A stretch of 64,000 nucleotides of DNA from Deinococcus sp045062605 (GCF_045062605.1 NZ_JBJGDW010000016.1:5695-69694); one strand, 5' to 3'; shown: positions 27,309 to 39,841, counted from the first letter of the stretch. The notes: generated by a model not told the origin, from the sequence alone. Numbers and translations are program-made.

Positions 27309-30300
27309 TTCCCGACGAATACCGCTGTCGTCAGCCCCGGCACGGTGACGCCGTTGCCCGCGTATTTGCTCGCCTTGACGATGGAATCGGTGCTGGCGGC
27401 CAGAGCAGGATGCAGGCTCAGGTTCAGGCCCGCCAGTTTCGCGTCGGTCACGGTCACCTCTGTCCCGCTGCCGTTGAAGACCACCACGATATTTTTATAG
27501 GGGTTGGTTGCACTGGCCGCGCCGCTCAGTTTCATGGCGATCACGCCCGGAAGCTGCTTGGGACCCGTGTTCAGGAAGGTCAGATTCTGCTGCACCTGCG
27601 CCGCCGTGCCCATGCGGAACAGGTCCGAGGAATAGCGCACCCGCAGGAATTCGCGGTAGGAGTCCGAAGCCCGCCCAATATCGGCTGGGCTGGGTTTCAG
27701 GGCCGCGTTGCCCAGAATCGGGCGGTACAGGTTCCAGTTGTCGGCGTTTTTCTCGGCCAGCGGCAGGCCCCGGCCAAAGCCATTAGTTTTGCCCGTCCAG
27801 TCAATCGTGTTAAACCAGTCGCCGCTGTTGTAGCTGTCGGTGTCGAAGCTCTTGGAGCGCAGCAGATCGTCGCCCGATGTGCTGAACGGCAAACCCTGCC
27901 CCAGCAAAATGATGCTGTTGGCGAGGTTCTGCATCCGCGTGCGCTGCCCCCCCGTCGCATTCTGCGGGGCCTTGAGCAGCACGGCGTCGAACAGCGTCTG
28001 GTTGTCGTGCGCGCTGGCGTAGTTGATGGTTTCCTGCGGGCTGGCCGCGTACCCGGCGGGCGCGTCGCCGTATTTGATGCCTGCCCCGGTCACGGTCTGC
28101 CCCGCCGCGTTCGTCAGTTTGTAATCGCGCAGGTTGCCCGTCAGGCCCACCCGGATCAGGTCCGAGAGTTGCAGCAGCTTGGCCGCATCGGTGTCGCCCT
28201 TCTGGCCGTTGGGCAGGCCCACCAGTCCGGTGGCAAAGCCCTGTTCCTGCAAGCCGCCGAAGGGATTGCCCCCGCGCACCGCGTCCCGAATCCGGTCATT
28301 GAAGGTGCCGATGCCCTGCCCGTACATGTTGACCTGGGTGGCATTCACGCCGCGCTTGTTGCCCTGCACCTCGCCAAAGTCCCAGCCCTCGCCGTACAGG
28401 TAGATCTTCTTGCCGTCCACGCCGTCTTTTTGCACCGTCAGGGCGTCCAGCGCGGCCCGCGCCGCCTTCATGTCGGAAACGAGGTGATGGCCCATCAGAT
28501 CGAAGCGGAAGCCGTCCACCCTGTACTGCCGCGCCATCAGCACCAGCGTATCGATCATCAGGCGGCGCATCATGCTGTGTTCGGTGGCGGTGTTGGAGCA
28601 GCAGGTGGAGTTTTCCACGCTGCCGTCCACGTTCAGGCGGTGGTAATAGCCGGGAACGATCTTGTCCAGCACGCTGCGTTCGGCCTGACCATTGGCATTG
28701 GTGTGGTTGAACACCACGTCCTGAATCACGCGCAGGCCCGACGCATTCAGCGCCATGACCATCTGGCGATATTCCCTGGTGCGCTCGCCCGGCTTCACGG
28801 CGTAACTGCCTTCCGGCACCATGTAGTGGTAAGGGTCATAGCCCCAGTTGTAGGCGTCGGCGTCCTTGACGGCGTTCACGGCCTTCTGCTGCTCGTCGCT
28901 GTTCGGCGGGAACTTGCCCAGATCGCCCGGCGATTTCCACTGCGATTTATCTTCATTGATGGTGGCGATGTCGAAGGTAGGCAGCAGATGAATGGCCTTG
29001 AGGCCCGCGTCGGCCAGCGCCTTCAGGTGCTTCATGCCGTCGCTGCCGCTCTGGGTGAAGGCCAGATACGTGCCGCGCTCTGCCGCTGGAACCGTCGCGT
29101 CGGCAGCACTGAAGTCGCGCAGATGTAGCTCGTAGAAGCTGAGGTCGTTCACCGAATTCAGGGCGGGCTTCTTGAGCGTGTCCCACCCGGCAGGCTTCTG
29201 CGCCGCGTCGTTCAGATCAGTCAGGAGACTGCGCGTGCTGTTCAGCGTCAGGGCCACGGAATACGGATCGGTGACGAGGTTGGTCTCGATCTTGCCCGTG
29301 CTGGGCGCGAACACTCTGGTTTCAAACAGGTAGGCGCGGTTCTTCCAGCTCGCGTCGCCCGCCGCTGTCCACACGCCACTCTTATCGCGGGTCATGGCCA
29401 CGGTTTTCTCGTTCTTGCCGTCGGCGTCGCTGAGGCGCAGCTTCACGTCCTGCGCGGTGGGTGCCCAGACGCGTACCGTCGGTTTATCGCCTGCCCAGGT
29501 CACGCCCAGCGGCCCGCTATAGGCGTACAGGTCATCCAGCGCCCACGCGGTTTGCACCCCCGTCGCGTCCAGCACCGTGCCATCGGGCATCACGGAGGAC
29601 ACGGCCACCTGACCTTTCAACGCTGCCTCAACCTTGCCCCGATCTTCCTCACGCACCCGCAGCAGCGTGTAGTTCGCCAGATACGGGACTCTGGCTTTCA
29701 GTTCGGGGGTCAGGCCGCCCTCCACCACTTCCAGCGTCAGCGTCGTGCCGCCGTCCACCCCTGCCGGAGTCAGCTTCAGCGAGGCGTTGGGGGCGGTGTG
29801 CAGGGTCAGGAACGCGCCCGGCTGCGCGAATCCCGGCTTGACCGCCACCGTATCGCGCCCCAGCATGAGCGCCTGTTGCTTCATCAGATCGCCCACCTGT
29901 CGCACACTGGTGTCGGGTCTGGTGGTATTGACCGCCTTATTGCCGCTGACGATCCACGCCTGAGCGCCTTTCTCGGCAGGCAGCGTCATATCCGGGCCGG
30001 GATCCTTCTCGTCGCCCTTGTGGATGATGAAATTCAGTTTCTTCCAGTCGGTTTTCATCGGCACGTCCCAGTACACCCCAAAATCGCTCTTGCCCGTCTG
30101 GTTCAGCGGTGTGGTCCATTCGGTGGGTTTGGTGGTGTCCTCCCAGACGTGCAGGCCCCAGCCATCATATTTGCCGTCTGGGCGGTAGTAATTGATGCGG
30201 GCGGTGTTGGCGGGGACGGGCGGGACGGCCACAGGACTGGCCTGGGCCAGCGGCGTGGGTGGGGTTGGCGGGGCGGTCTGCGCCGCCGCCGAGGCCGCCA

Positions 30301-30349
30301 GCGCGAGGGTCAGGAGCGTTGCCAGATTCTTCATCGCTATGGGTTTCAT
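27305..30349 (-). CDS. pulA: Type I pullulanase (GH13 with N-terminal CBM41)
   Basis: 1014 residues from the ATG at 30349 (an in-frame ATG at 30334 is possible). After a signal peptide comes a CBM41-like domain (INYYRPDGKYDGWGLHVWED). The GH13 part has YNWGYDPYHY, then GFRFDLMGHH with the nucleophile Asp near residue 616, YGEGWDFGE with the acid/base Glu near 655, and SAHDNQTLFD near 780. It debranches alpha-1,6 links in pullulan, glycogen or starch outside the cytoplasm. TACACT lies 10 nt upstream. Confidence 0.95.
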   Translation of the reverse strand: MKPIAMKNLATLLTLALAASAAAQTAPPTPPTPLAQASPVAVPPVPANTARINYYRPDGKYDGWGLHVWEDTTKPTEWTTPLNQTGKSDFGVYWDVPMKTDWKKLNFIIHKGDEKDPGPDMTLPAEKGAQAWIVSGNKAVNTTRPDTSVRQVGDLMKQQALMLGRDTVAVKPGFAQPGAFLTLHTAPNASLKLTPAGVDGGTTLTLEVVEGGLTPELKARVPYLANYTLLRVREEDRGKVEAALKGQVAVSSVMPDGTVLDATGVQTAWALDDLYAYSGPLGVTWAGDKPTVRVWAPTAQDVKLRLSDADGKNEKTVAMTRDKSGVWTAAGDASWKNRAYLFETRVFAPSTGKIETNLVTDPYSVALTLNSTRSLLTDLNDAAQKPAGWDTLKKPALNSVNDLSFYELHLRDFSAADATVPAAERGTYLAFTQSGSDGMKHLKALADAGLKAIHLLPTFDIATINEDKSQWKSPGDLGKFPPNSDEQQKAVNAVKDADAYNWGYDPYHYMVPEGSYAVKPGERTREYRQMVMALNASGLRVIQDVVFNHTNANGQAERSVLDKIVPGYYHRLNVDGSVENSTCCSNTATEHSMMRRLMIDTLVLMARQYRVDGFRFDLMGHHLVSDMKAARAALDALTVQKDGVDGKKIYLYGEGWDFGEVQGNKRGVNATQVNMYGQGIGTFNDRIRDAVRGGNPFGGLQEQGFATGLVGLPNGQKGDTDAAKLLQLSDLIRVGLTGNLRDYKLTNAAGQTVTGAGIKYGDAPAGYAASPQETINYASAHDNQTLFDAVLLKAPQNATGGQRTRMQNLANSIILLGQGLPFSTSGDDLLRSKSFDTDSYNSGDWFNTIDWTGKTNGFGRGLPLAEKNADNWNLYRPILGNAALKPSPADIGRASDSYREFLRVRYSSDLFRMGTAAQVQQNLTFLNTGPKQLPGVIAMKLSGAASATNPYKNIVVVFNGSGTEVTVTDAKLAGLNLSLHPALAASTDSIVKASKYAGNGVTVPGLTTAVFVGK

Positions 30350-30436
30350 GTGTGGGATCAGTGTAAAACGCTCAGGCTCAATCTGTCTTGGCCTTTGACA
30401 CACCCAGCCGCCGCCCCTGCCGCCTACCTTGAGGGC

Positions 30437-30628
30437 ATGACCGGACACACCAGCAACGAGCATTTTGATGAAGTGCCAGAGAACCACAGCGACGCCGAGA
30501 GCCTGCGCAAGATTCCAGAGCGTTACGAGAAAAACCCAGACGTGGTGCAGGACGGCCCCGGGAACCCTGATATCGGTTTCGAGGAGCCGGAGGACACCAC
30601 CACTCTGCCGGGCCGGGTTTCGATTTAA
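30437..30628 (+). CDS. Small acidic hypothetical protein
   Basis: 63 residues, strongly acidic and polar (NEHFDEVPENHSDAESLRK, then EKNPDVVQDGP). No motif is recognised. It is divergent from pulA, starts after GAGGG, has a TACCTT hexamer 6 nt upstream, and ends just before a strong terminator. That arrangement supports a genuine small gene. Confidence 0.6.
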   Translation: MTGHTSNEHFDEVPENHSDAESLRKIPERYEKNPDVVQDGPGNPDIGFEEPEDTTTLPGRVSI

Positions 30629-30642
30629 CGCGGCTTGAACAA

Positions 30643-30679
30643 AAAGGGGGGAGGCACCCATCTGGAAGCCTCCCCCTTT
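30643..30679. terminator. Bidirectional terminator between the small gene and galK
   Basis: AAAGGGGGGAGGC pairs with GCCTCCCCCTTT with one bulge. A-runs and T-runs flank both sides. It lies between convergent genes and ends the galactoside operon. Confidence 0.8.
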
Positions 30680-30692
30680 GCTGTCCAGCAGG

Positions 30693-31710
30693 TTACGGCA
30701 CCACCACCTGCCCCAGCGTGCCGTAGTCGGCCAGAACTGCCGCGCCGACTGCCGCCGCCGTTCCTTCCCGCACCAGGGCCACCACCGCGCCGCCAAACCC
30801 TGCCCCGGTGATCCGTGCGCCGAACACGTCCGGGTGGGCTTGCAACAACGCCGCCAGATCGTCCACCAGCGGGTGAGACACGGCGTAGTCGTCGCGCAGG
30901 CTGGCGTGCGTGGCATTCATCAACTGGCCGAATTCGGTTGCGTCCGCTTCCAGGCCTTCCAGCACCCGCGCGTTCTCGCTGACCACATGGCGGGCGCGTT
31001 CCTTCAGCGGTGAGGGGAGTGCCTCCAAAACGCTGATGTCGGTCACGTCGCGCAGTTCCTTGACGCCCAGCAACCGGGCGGCTTCCTCCACCTGGGCGCG
31101 GCGTTCGTTGTAGCCGCTCTCAGCCAGACGGCGCGGCACGCCGGAGTCCATCACCAGCACCTCGGCCCCCGCTGGAAATGGCACCGCACGGCGTTCCAGA
31201 CTGCGGGTATCCACCAGCAACATGGTGCGGGTGTCGGCCAGACTGCTGGCCAACTGGTCCATCACGCCGCACTTGACGCCCACGAATTCGTGTTCCACTT
31301 GCACGCCCCTCAATGCCAGCTCAACGTCGTCCAGATCGAGGTTGTACAGCTCGCGCAAAGCCCGCAAAGTGGCGACTTCCAACGCTGCGCTGCTGCTCAG
31401 GCCGCCGCTGGGCACCTCGCTGGCAATATGGACATTCAGGCCTTCCGTCACGTCGCTCAGCTTCAGGCAGCCCGTCAGATAGGGGGCGAACTCGGTGCCC
31501 ACCTCGCCCACCGGGACGCGCAGGGTCTTCTCAAGGTTGGCGCTGTAGAGCACATGACTGGGTGTCCCATTCCTGCTAATCGCTACCGTTGCCCGCTGCG
31601 GAATGGCGGTGGGCAGCACGAAACCGCCCTGATAATCCGTGTGTTCGCCCAGCAGATTCACGCGGCCCGGTGCAGAGGCGGTCACTTCTGGCACTGATCC
31701 GAAGACATCT

Positions 31711-31724
<14 letters not shown>
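30693..31724 (-). CDS. galK: Galactokinase
   Basis: 343 residues of the GHMP kinase family. GRVNLLGEHTDYQGG is the galactokinase signature, GGLSSSAALE is the ATP-binding motif, and GAGFGGAVVAL the C-terminal motif. It phosphorylates galactose released by the alpha- and beta-galactosidases upstream. Last gene of the operon. Its start overlaps the galT end by 14 bp. Confidence 0.96.
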
Positions 31725-32828
<1,104 letters not shown>

Positions 32829-32841
<13 letters not shown>

Positions 32842-34310
32842 TTTGCGCCATGCGCGGGCAGCTCACCGACGCCTGAGTCAGTCAGGTTGAATGTCGCGCG
32901 ATTGAAGTGGGTCACTGCGCCTCCAAGACTTTCGGTGAGGGTAGTGGGGCGGTCTGGCGTGCTGATCTCCAGACATTGCCGCAGCAGTGCCAGCCCCTCG
33001 GCGTCCAGCAGGGCCACCGGGTCACTGCTGGCCCGCAACCCGCCCACCACGTCCAGCATGGCAGCGATGGTGTGGCGCTCCGTGGCGCTGAGCAGGCTCA
33101 GTTCGCGGCGGCAGATCGTCACGTCCGGGTCCGGCTGATACCAGGAGTGCTGATACCAGCGTGACAGGGCCGTGTGCAGCGCGTTGCGGGCGCTGGGGCC
33201 GGTGGCGTCGCCCAGCCACACCCGGCGCGATTCCTCGTCCCACAGCGGGGCCACGTCCGGCCCGGTGCGCATGGCGTCCACGATGCCGATGCTGCCCGCC
33301 AGCGGTGCGCCGCAGCCCAGCAGGAAGGCGTCGTCGCCCGCGCCGTCACGCAAGGCTTGCAGGCCGTTGCGGTACGCCGCCGCCCGTCCCACCGACGGGT
33401 CATGCCGTACCCCTGGCAACGCCGCGCCGTACAGGAAGTCCAGCTTCAGATACGGGTAGCCCCAGCCGCGTGCGGTGGCGGCCAGATCGCGCAGCCACTC
33501 CAGCACCTCGGGATGCGTAGTGTCCAGCGCGTGGTACGCCCCGCCCCAGTTGTAGCCTACGGCCAGCGGTCCCCCGTTCTCGCCGCGCAGCATCCAGTCG
33601 GGATGGTCCGCGAACAGTTGCGAGGTAGGCGACGCCAGAAAGGGGGCCAGCCACAGCCCCGCCGTGAACCTCAGCTCTTTTAACCCTGCCGGAAGGTCCC
33701 GCGCATGGCCCCCAAAATGGTCCGAGGCGGTGAACCAGTCGCCCAGGTCGCTCTGAAAGCCGTCGTCCAGTTGGAACACGTCGAAGGGTAACTTGTGTTC
33801 ACGGGCCAGCCGGGCATTGTCCAGCATGGCGTCCAGCGTCACGCCGCGGTAATAGCTGTACCAGCTACACCAGACCCGCTGGGGCGCGGGGGTACGGGCG
33901 TGCATGTTGCGTCCCAGCTCGGCGGCGCGGCTTTCCAGCGTGGCGATCACGTCGCCCGTTTCATCCCAGGTCAGTTCCACCTCTGGCCCTTCCACCGTGC
34001 CGGATACGCGAACCCTGTTGCCCTCGGCCCGCGCTTCCCAGTGGATAAAACTGTTCGTGGCGTCCCGCGCCGCACCTACCCAGCCGCCGCCATCCGGGCG
34101 AACCAACGCCAGCACGGTATGGCTGCGCCACACGCCCGCCTCGCCGCTGGGCAGGAAGGCCGGGTCATGGCCCTGCTCCTGCCGCCACTGCATCAGGGGG
34201 GTGGCCTGTACGTCGGTCAGCGGGCGCAGTTCGGCCTCGCTCCAGGATTGGTAGCCGCTGATCAGCACGCGCACGGTGGCCGGGTCAACGGCAAGCGTCC
34301 ATTCAGACAT
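32829..34310 (-). CDS. Alpha-galactosidase (GH36-like)
   Basis: 493 residues from the ATG at 34310, placed 7 nt after a GGAG. VWCSWYSYYRGVT and DVFQLDDGFQ form the first barrel strands. YPYLKLDFLYGAA carries the nucleophile Asp, and FLLGCGAPLAGSIGIVDAMR contains the acid/base region, as in GH36-type melibiases. It is shorter than many GH36 enzymes and has no signal peptide, so it acts on imported alpha-galactosides such as melibiose. Overlaps the beta-galactosidase stop. Confidence 0.88.
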
Positions 34311-36312
34311 GCCCATACTCCAAAACGGTAAAGCTGACTGCCTCCAGCGTTTGTCCGTTCCACTCCACCGCGTCCGGGTTCCAGTTCTGAAGCAGGACTT
34401 TCCCCGCCCGGCGGCTGAGGCGCACGCCATCAGGCAGAGGCGTCACGGTCACGTCCGCGCCCCTCAGCACTTCGGCCAGCACGGTGCCGACGAGCTTCTT
34501 GCTGTGTGCGCCGATCACGGTCACGTTGCCGTTGCGGATCACCGCGCTCTGGCCGTCCAGTGGGCCGCCCGAGTAGCTGTAAAGCGTTTCGGCGTCCTGC
34601 GTGCGGTAGCTCTCGGCCCAGGCGTGTGCTTCAAAATCGCCGCCGCCCCCGGTCACCTTCTGGGAGAGGGTGGGGCGCAGCGAATCGTATTGCAGTAGCT
34701 TCGCGCCCACCAGCTCCGACAGCGGGCCGAATTGCCCGTCTGCCCAGGTTTCGCCGCCCGGTGTGCGGAAGGCGGTGCGCGGGCCGCAGACCAGTTTCGC
34801 CCCGGCTTCCACCGCCGCCGTCCAGTGCGCTGCCCGCTCCTTGGAGACCAGCGTGATGGCAGGCGCAACCACCACCGCGTACCCGCTCAAATCGGCGTCG
34901 GCGTGAATCACGTCCACATCCACGCCTAGGCCACGCAGCGCCATGTAATAGGTCAGCGTCTGCGTCCAGTAGCTCAGGGACGCGCTGTGCTTCTGCTCGT
35001 CGTAGAGCCACAGACTGTCGTAGTCGTGCAGCACGGCCACTTTCGTGGTGACCTCGCCCACCGGGAATTGCGTGATGTCCAGTTCGGCCACTTCCGTGAA
35101 GCCCCGGTCTGGCGTCTCGTCGTGCCGCAGCAGGCCAGAGTGCATGACCTCCTGCGCCATCGTGGCGGCCCGCCAGCGGAAGTAGCTGACGACATCCGCA
35201 CCGTGCGCCCACGCCTGCGCCGTCCACAGTTGCACCGCACCGTCGGCGGGCAGCGGGTTAAAGGGTGCCCAGTTGACCTGTCCGCACTGCTGTTCCATGA
35301 CCCAGGGGCCATTTGGTGTGCCTGCCCCGTCGCGTCCCAGCGCATTCTTTCCGCCCAGCAGACCCCGGTACAGATCATGGTTGAAGGCGATCAGGTCTGG
35401 CTGCCCGGTGCGCGCAAAGTGGGTCTTCACGTCCTCGCCGCTGCCGGGGGGGGCAAAGAATTCCAGCATCCCCAGCGGATAATTGTCCCAGGTCACGAAG
35501 TCCAGACCCCTGGCCACCTCGTAGTGGTCAAAACCCGTCTCAAAGATCATAAAGTTGTGCGTAACGAAACGCCCCGGCGACAGCTCGCGCAGGATCGCCA
35601 CCTGCTCGGCCTGAAACTCGGCGATCATGTCCGAGGCGAAGCGGTAAAAGTCCAGCACATGCGAGGGGTTCGGCTCGGCCACCGTCAGATTCGGCGGCTT
35701 GATCTGTACCCACTCGTTGTATTCCATGCTCCAGAACACATTGCCCCAGGCCACGTTCAACGCGTCTACCGTGCCGTATTTCTTTTCCAGCCAGACCGGG
35801 AACGCCTCGGCGCTGGCCCCACCGTAACTGCGGGCCGTGTTGTGGCAGCCGAATTCATTGTCGGTCTGCCAGCCCGCCACCGCTGGATGCTCGCCGTAGC
35901 GCTCGGCCATCGCCCGCGTGATGCGCCGGGAATGCTCGCGGTAGATGGGACTGGCGAAGTCGTACTGCCGCCTAGCGCCGAACTCGCGCACGCGGCCCTG
36001 CGCGTCAATCGGCAAGATTTCGGGGTGGGCGCGGATCAACCAGGCGGGCGGCGTGGGCGTGGGCGTACACAGCACCACGCGCATTCCTTCTGCGTGGTAG
36101 GCGTCAATGGCCGTGTCCAGCCACTCCCAGTCGTATTCACCGGGGCGCGGCTCCATGCGGCTCCAGGCGAACTCGGCGAGGCGAACGAAGGTCAGCCCCA
36201 GTTCTTTTTGCTGCCGCGCATAGGGAAACCAGCGGTCTGGCGGCACATGCTCCGGGTAATCGCAAGAGCCGAGTTGAAGGTGTGGTGCGGAGACGGATTT
36301 TGGCTGGGTCAT
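34303..36312 (-). CDS. Beta-galactosidase, GH42
   Basis: 669 residues, normal for GH42. GSCDYPEHVPPDRW opens the barrel, and VAGWQTDNEFGCHNTA has the acid/base Glu near residue 152. The nucleophile Glu lies near residue 320 in WVMEQQCGQVNW. Trimerisation and C-terminal domains follow. No signal peptide, so it cleaves imported beta-galactosides in the cytoplasm. Three ribosomal A/G-rich sites precede it weakly. It is followed by overlapping alpha-galactosidase, galT and galK genes. Confidence 0.95.
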   Translation of the reverse strand: MTQPKSVSAPHLQLGSCDYPEHVPPDRWFPYARQQKELGLTFVRLAEFAWSRMEPRPGEYDWEWLDTAIDAYHAEGMRVVLCTPTPTPPAWLIRAHPEILPIDAQGRVREFGARRQYDFASPIYREHSRRITRAMAERYGEHPAVAGWQTDNEFGCHNTARSYGGASAEAFPVWLEKKYGTVDALNVAWGNVFWSMEYNEWVQIKPPNLTVAEPNPSHVLDFYRFASDMIAEFQAEQVAILRELSPGRFVTHNFMIFETGFDHYEVARGLDFVTWDNYPLGMLEFFAPPGSGEDVKTHFARTGQPDLIAFNHDLYRGLLGGKNALGRDGAGTPNGPWVMEQQCGQVNWAPFNPLPADGAVQLWTAQAWAHGADVVSYFRWRAATMAQEVMHSGLLRHDETPDRGFTEVAELDITQFPVGEVTTKVAVLHDYDSLWLYDEQKHSASLSYWTQTLTYYMALRGLGVDVDVIHADADLSGYAVVVAPAITLVSKERAAHWTAAVEAGAKLVCGPRTAFRTPGGETWADGQFGPLSELVGAKLLQYDSLRPTLSQKVTGGGGDFEAHAWAESYRTQDAETLYSYSGGPLDGQSAVIRNGNVTVIGAHSKKLVGTVLAEVLRGADVTVTPLPDGVRLSRRAGKVLLQNWNPDAVEWNGQTLEAVSFTVLEYGHV

Positions 36313-36624
36313 GGGGGTGTCCTGGGGAGGGGAGAAGGAGGTCTATGAGTCTGAGGGTCTGAGGGCTACAAAACGGGGAGGAACTGAAAGCCAAGAGGTC
36401 TTGCTTCCATAAGTACGCACAAACGCCAATTCAGTGGCGACCGAAGGCCGTCGGGCGCGCAGCGGACGGGCCGCATTCAGCGTGACGGAGCAGGGCATCA
36501 GACCCGAATGTCGCCGCCCACTTCCGCCCAGAACGCCTCTAAACTCCTGCTCAGTGCAACGCTAGCTCCCTGCCCTCTGGGGTAGGGGGCTGGGGGGCGC
36601 GGCAAATTGCTCAAACCAAGGCAA
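36313..36624. other. Intergenic region between the sugar permeases and the galactosidases
   Basis: 312 bp with no convincing ORF. It contains a short tandem motif, GAGTCTGAGGGTCTGAGGG near 36349-36367, related to sequences at about 24125 and 45472. No -35/-10 pair or terminator stands out, so the galactosidase genes are probably read through from the transporter genes. Confidence 0.4.
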
Positions 36625-37535
36625 TCAGCCTTTCGTTGCCCCAGAAGTCAACCCGCCCTGCCAGTAGCGTCCCAGGCTCAGGAAGGCGATGATCAGCGGC
36701 AGAATGCTGACCAGCGCGCCCAGCACGATCACGGTGTAAATCGGGTCTTGCCCGCTGCTCACGCTGGTCTGGTTCCAGACCGAAAGCCCCAGCGTCAGCG
36801 GAAAGAGGGTGTCCTTGTTGACCACCACCAGTGGCAGAAAGAAGTTGTTCCACGCGCCCACGAACGAGAACAGCGCCACCGTGACCAGTCCGCCGCGCAC
36901 GAGGGGCAGCCCCAGTTGCCAGAAAATCTTGCTCTCGGACGCACCGTCGATGCGGGCGGCTTCCATCAGATCGGTGGGGAACCCAGCGTCCCAGAACAGC
37001 CGCATCAGGTACAGGCCGAAGGGGTTGACCAGACTGGGCAAAATGACCGCCCAGTAGGTGTTGATCAGCCCGATCTTCTGCATCAGCAAAAAGATGGGCA
37101 GGGCCAGCGCGGTACTGGGCACCATGATCGTCGCCAGAATGGTGTTGAACATGGGACCACTGCCCCGGAACCGGAACTTGGAAAAGGCGTACCCGCCCAT
37201 CGCCGCGAACAGGGCGCTGCCAATCGCAGAAGCCGTGGCGTAGAGGACGGAGTTGACCAGCCAGCGCAGGAAAATGCCGTTGTCGCGTGTAAATAGAATT
37301 TGAACGTTCTCCGCGAAGTTGCTCGGTGAGGTGAACCACAGCCCGAAGGTGGAATACAGTTGCCCGTTGCTCTTGGTCATGGTGGTCAGCACCCACCACA
37401 GCGGCAGTAGTGAGTAGATGCAGAACAGCGACAACGCCGCCCATTGCAGCGGTGAGAAGCCCTGGCGGGGCGGCTTGTACGGGCGCTGTGCCTGGGCGGT
37501 CTTGACGGTTTCGAGTTGATCCAGATTGCCAACGG

Positions 37536-37539
<4 letters not shown>
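36625..37539 (-). CDS. Carbohydrate ABC transporter permease (MalG type)
   Basis: 304 residues with six membrane helices (LSLFCIYSLLPLWWVLTTM first) and the EAA loop MEAARIDGASESKIFWQLGLPL. Belongs to the CUT1 group for oligosaccharides. Overlaps the upstream permease end by 4 bp. No dedicated ATPase is encoded in the operon, so a shared MsmK-like ATPase elsewhere is expected. Confidence 0.92.
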
Positions 37540-38405
<866 letters not shown>

Positions 38406-38442
38406 CTCCTTGATAGAAGCTCAACAACTCTTGAAACGGTGA

Positions 38443-38471
38443 GAGAGGGGTGCAATGTTTGCGCCCCTCTC
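38443..38471 (-). other. Intercistronic hairpin after the sugar-binding-protein gene
   Basis: GAGAGGGG-TGCAA at 38443-38455 pairs with TTGCGCCCCTCTC at 38459-38471. The loop is three nucleotides and there is no T-run. Position between binding protein and permease matches mRNA-stabilising hairpins such as that after malE. Confidence 0.6.
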
Positions 38472-38530
38472 CCTCTTTCATGCCTGACCGCTCGTGCGCT
38501 GGCCGAACGCCCAGGCCGGTCTAACCTGCT

Positions 38531-39841
38531 CTATTTGACCGTGAAGCCGTTCTGCTTGGCGTAGGCCAGCGACTCGGCCTGCCAGGCGTCCAGCGCCTGA
38601 TCGGGGGTGAGCTGGCCCTTGAGCATCTTGTCGATCTGCTTGGTGTAGTTGTCGTTGACGAAGGGGAACCACGGTGCCCACTCGAAGTTCGCGTTTACGC
38701 CGCGCGAAGCCTGCGCGTACACGGCGCTGATGTTCTGGCCCCCGAAGAACTTGCTGGGATTCTTGCTGGTCACGGCCAGGGCGGGCAGGGCTAGGCCCGC
38801 GTCGCTGGCGGGGAACAGGCCGCCGTTGTTCCAGTCGGCGGTGATGGCCGTGGAGGACAGGTTGAGCCACAGCGCGAACAGCGTGGCCGCCTCCGGGTTC
38901 TTGCTCTGGGTGGTGACCACATTGCTGCTGCCGCCCCAGTTGCCGCTCTTGATGGTGCCGCCCGCCGTCCACTGCGGCAGCGGGGCCGCACGCCACATGC
39001 CCGCCGACTTGGTGCCCAGGCTGCCCGCGTAGCCGCCCGGCCCCCAGGCCGCTTCCATGTTGGTGGCCAGTTTGCCCGCGCCCGCCGCGTTCCAGTAGTC
39101 GGCGCTGAAACCCGCCAGCGTGCTGACCTCGCCGCGCCGGATCATGCCGTTCCAGTAGTTCAGCACCTTTTTGGCGCTGGCGTTGTTCAGGTTCTGGATC
39201 CAGCCGTCCCCGTCGCGCTTGAAAAACTGCCCGCCGTCGGCCCAGGCCAGGGCCATGAACCACGGCGCGAAGGTGGAGTAGAAGTTGCCGAACTTGACCG
39301 TGCCCTTGCTCTTGGTCTTGACCGTGGCGGCGGCCTTGGCGTACTCGTCCCAGGTCTTGGGCACAGCCACGCCGTACTTTTTGAGGATGTCGTTGCGGTA
39401 GACCATCGCAAAAGGGCCGGTGTCCTGCGGAATGGCATAGACGGCCTTGCCGTCGGGGCTGACCTGGCCCCAGGTCCACGGCACGAAGTACTCCTCGTAA
39501 TCGCCCGCGCCGTACTTGCTCAGGTCGGCCAGACCGCCGGTATCGGCGAAGGCGGGCAGGAAGCCGTATTCCACCTGTGCCACGTCGGGCGCGCCTGCAC
39601 CTGCCTTGATGGCGGTCTGGAGCTTGGTATAGGTGGCCGGGCCGCCCCCCAGGTTCAGAATCTTGATCTTGATGTTGGGGTACGCCTTTTCGAAGGATGC
39701 CACGGTTTTATCCAGCCCCGGAACCCATGACCAGACTTCCAGCGTAACCTTGCCGCTTGGGCCTTTGGGGAAGGCGGGATCGGCGGCCAGGGCAGAACCG
39801 GCGAGCAGCAGGGCGGACAGAGACAGTACGAGTTTCTTCAT
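38531..39841 (-). CDS. Extracellular sugar-binding protein of a CUT1 ABC transporter
   Basis: 436 residues. Signal peptide LVLSLSALLLAGSALA, then VTLEVWSWVPGLDKTVASFEKAYPN, typical of family 1 solute-binding proteins. Further family features are GAPDVAQVEYGFLPAFAD and MEAAWGPGGYAG. Ligand is probably a galactoside, judged from the downstream galactosidases. A GGAGGT site precedes the ATG. Second gene of the operon after the DeoR regulator. Confidence 0.92.
   Translation of the reverse strand: MKKLVLSLSALLLAGSALAADPAFPKGPSGKVTLEVWSWVPGLDKTVASFEKAYPNIKIKILNLGGGPATYTKLQTAIKAGAGAPDVAQVEYGFLPAFADTGGLADLSKYGAGDYEEYFVPWTWGQVSPDGKAVYAIPQDTGPFAMVYRNDILKKYGVAVPKTWDEYAKAAATVKTKSKGTVKFGNFYSTFAPWFMALAWADGGQFFKRDGDGWIQNLNNASAKKVLNYWNGMIRRGEVSTLAGFSADYWNAAGAGKLATNMEAAWGPGGYAGSLGTKSAGMWRAAPLPQWTAGGTIKSGNWGGSSNVVTTQSKNPEAATLFALWLNLSSTAITADWNNGGLFPASDAGLALPALAVTSKNPSKFFGGQNISAVYAQASRGVNANFEWAPWFPFVNDNYTKQIDKMLKGQLTPDQALDAWQAESLAYAKQNGFTVK

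Noticed and set aside
27293..29128. A 611-codon plus-strand frame opposite the pullulanase
   Set aside because: The pullulanase frame has all catalytic motifs. The antisense product is Val/His/Gln-rich noise.
30350..30916. N-terminal extension of the pullulanase frame by about 190 codons
   Set aside because: It runs through a divergent small gene, a terminator and the end of galK. The signal peptide begins at 30349 or 30334.
34987..36348. A 453-codon plus-strand frame opposite the beta-galactosidase
   Set aside because: Antisense to a complete GH42 enzyme; no motif.
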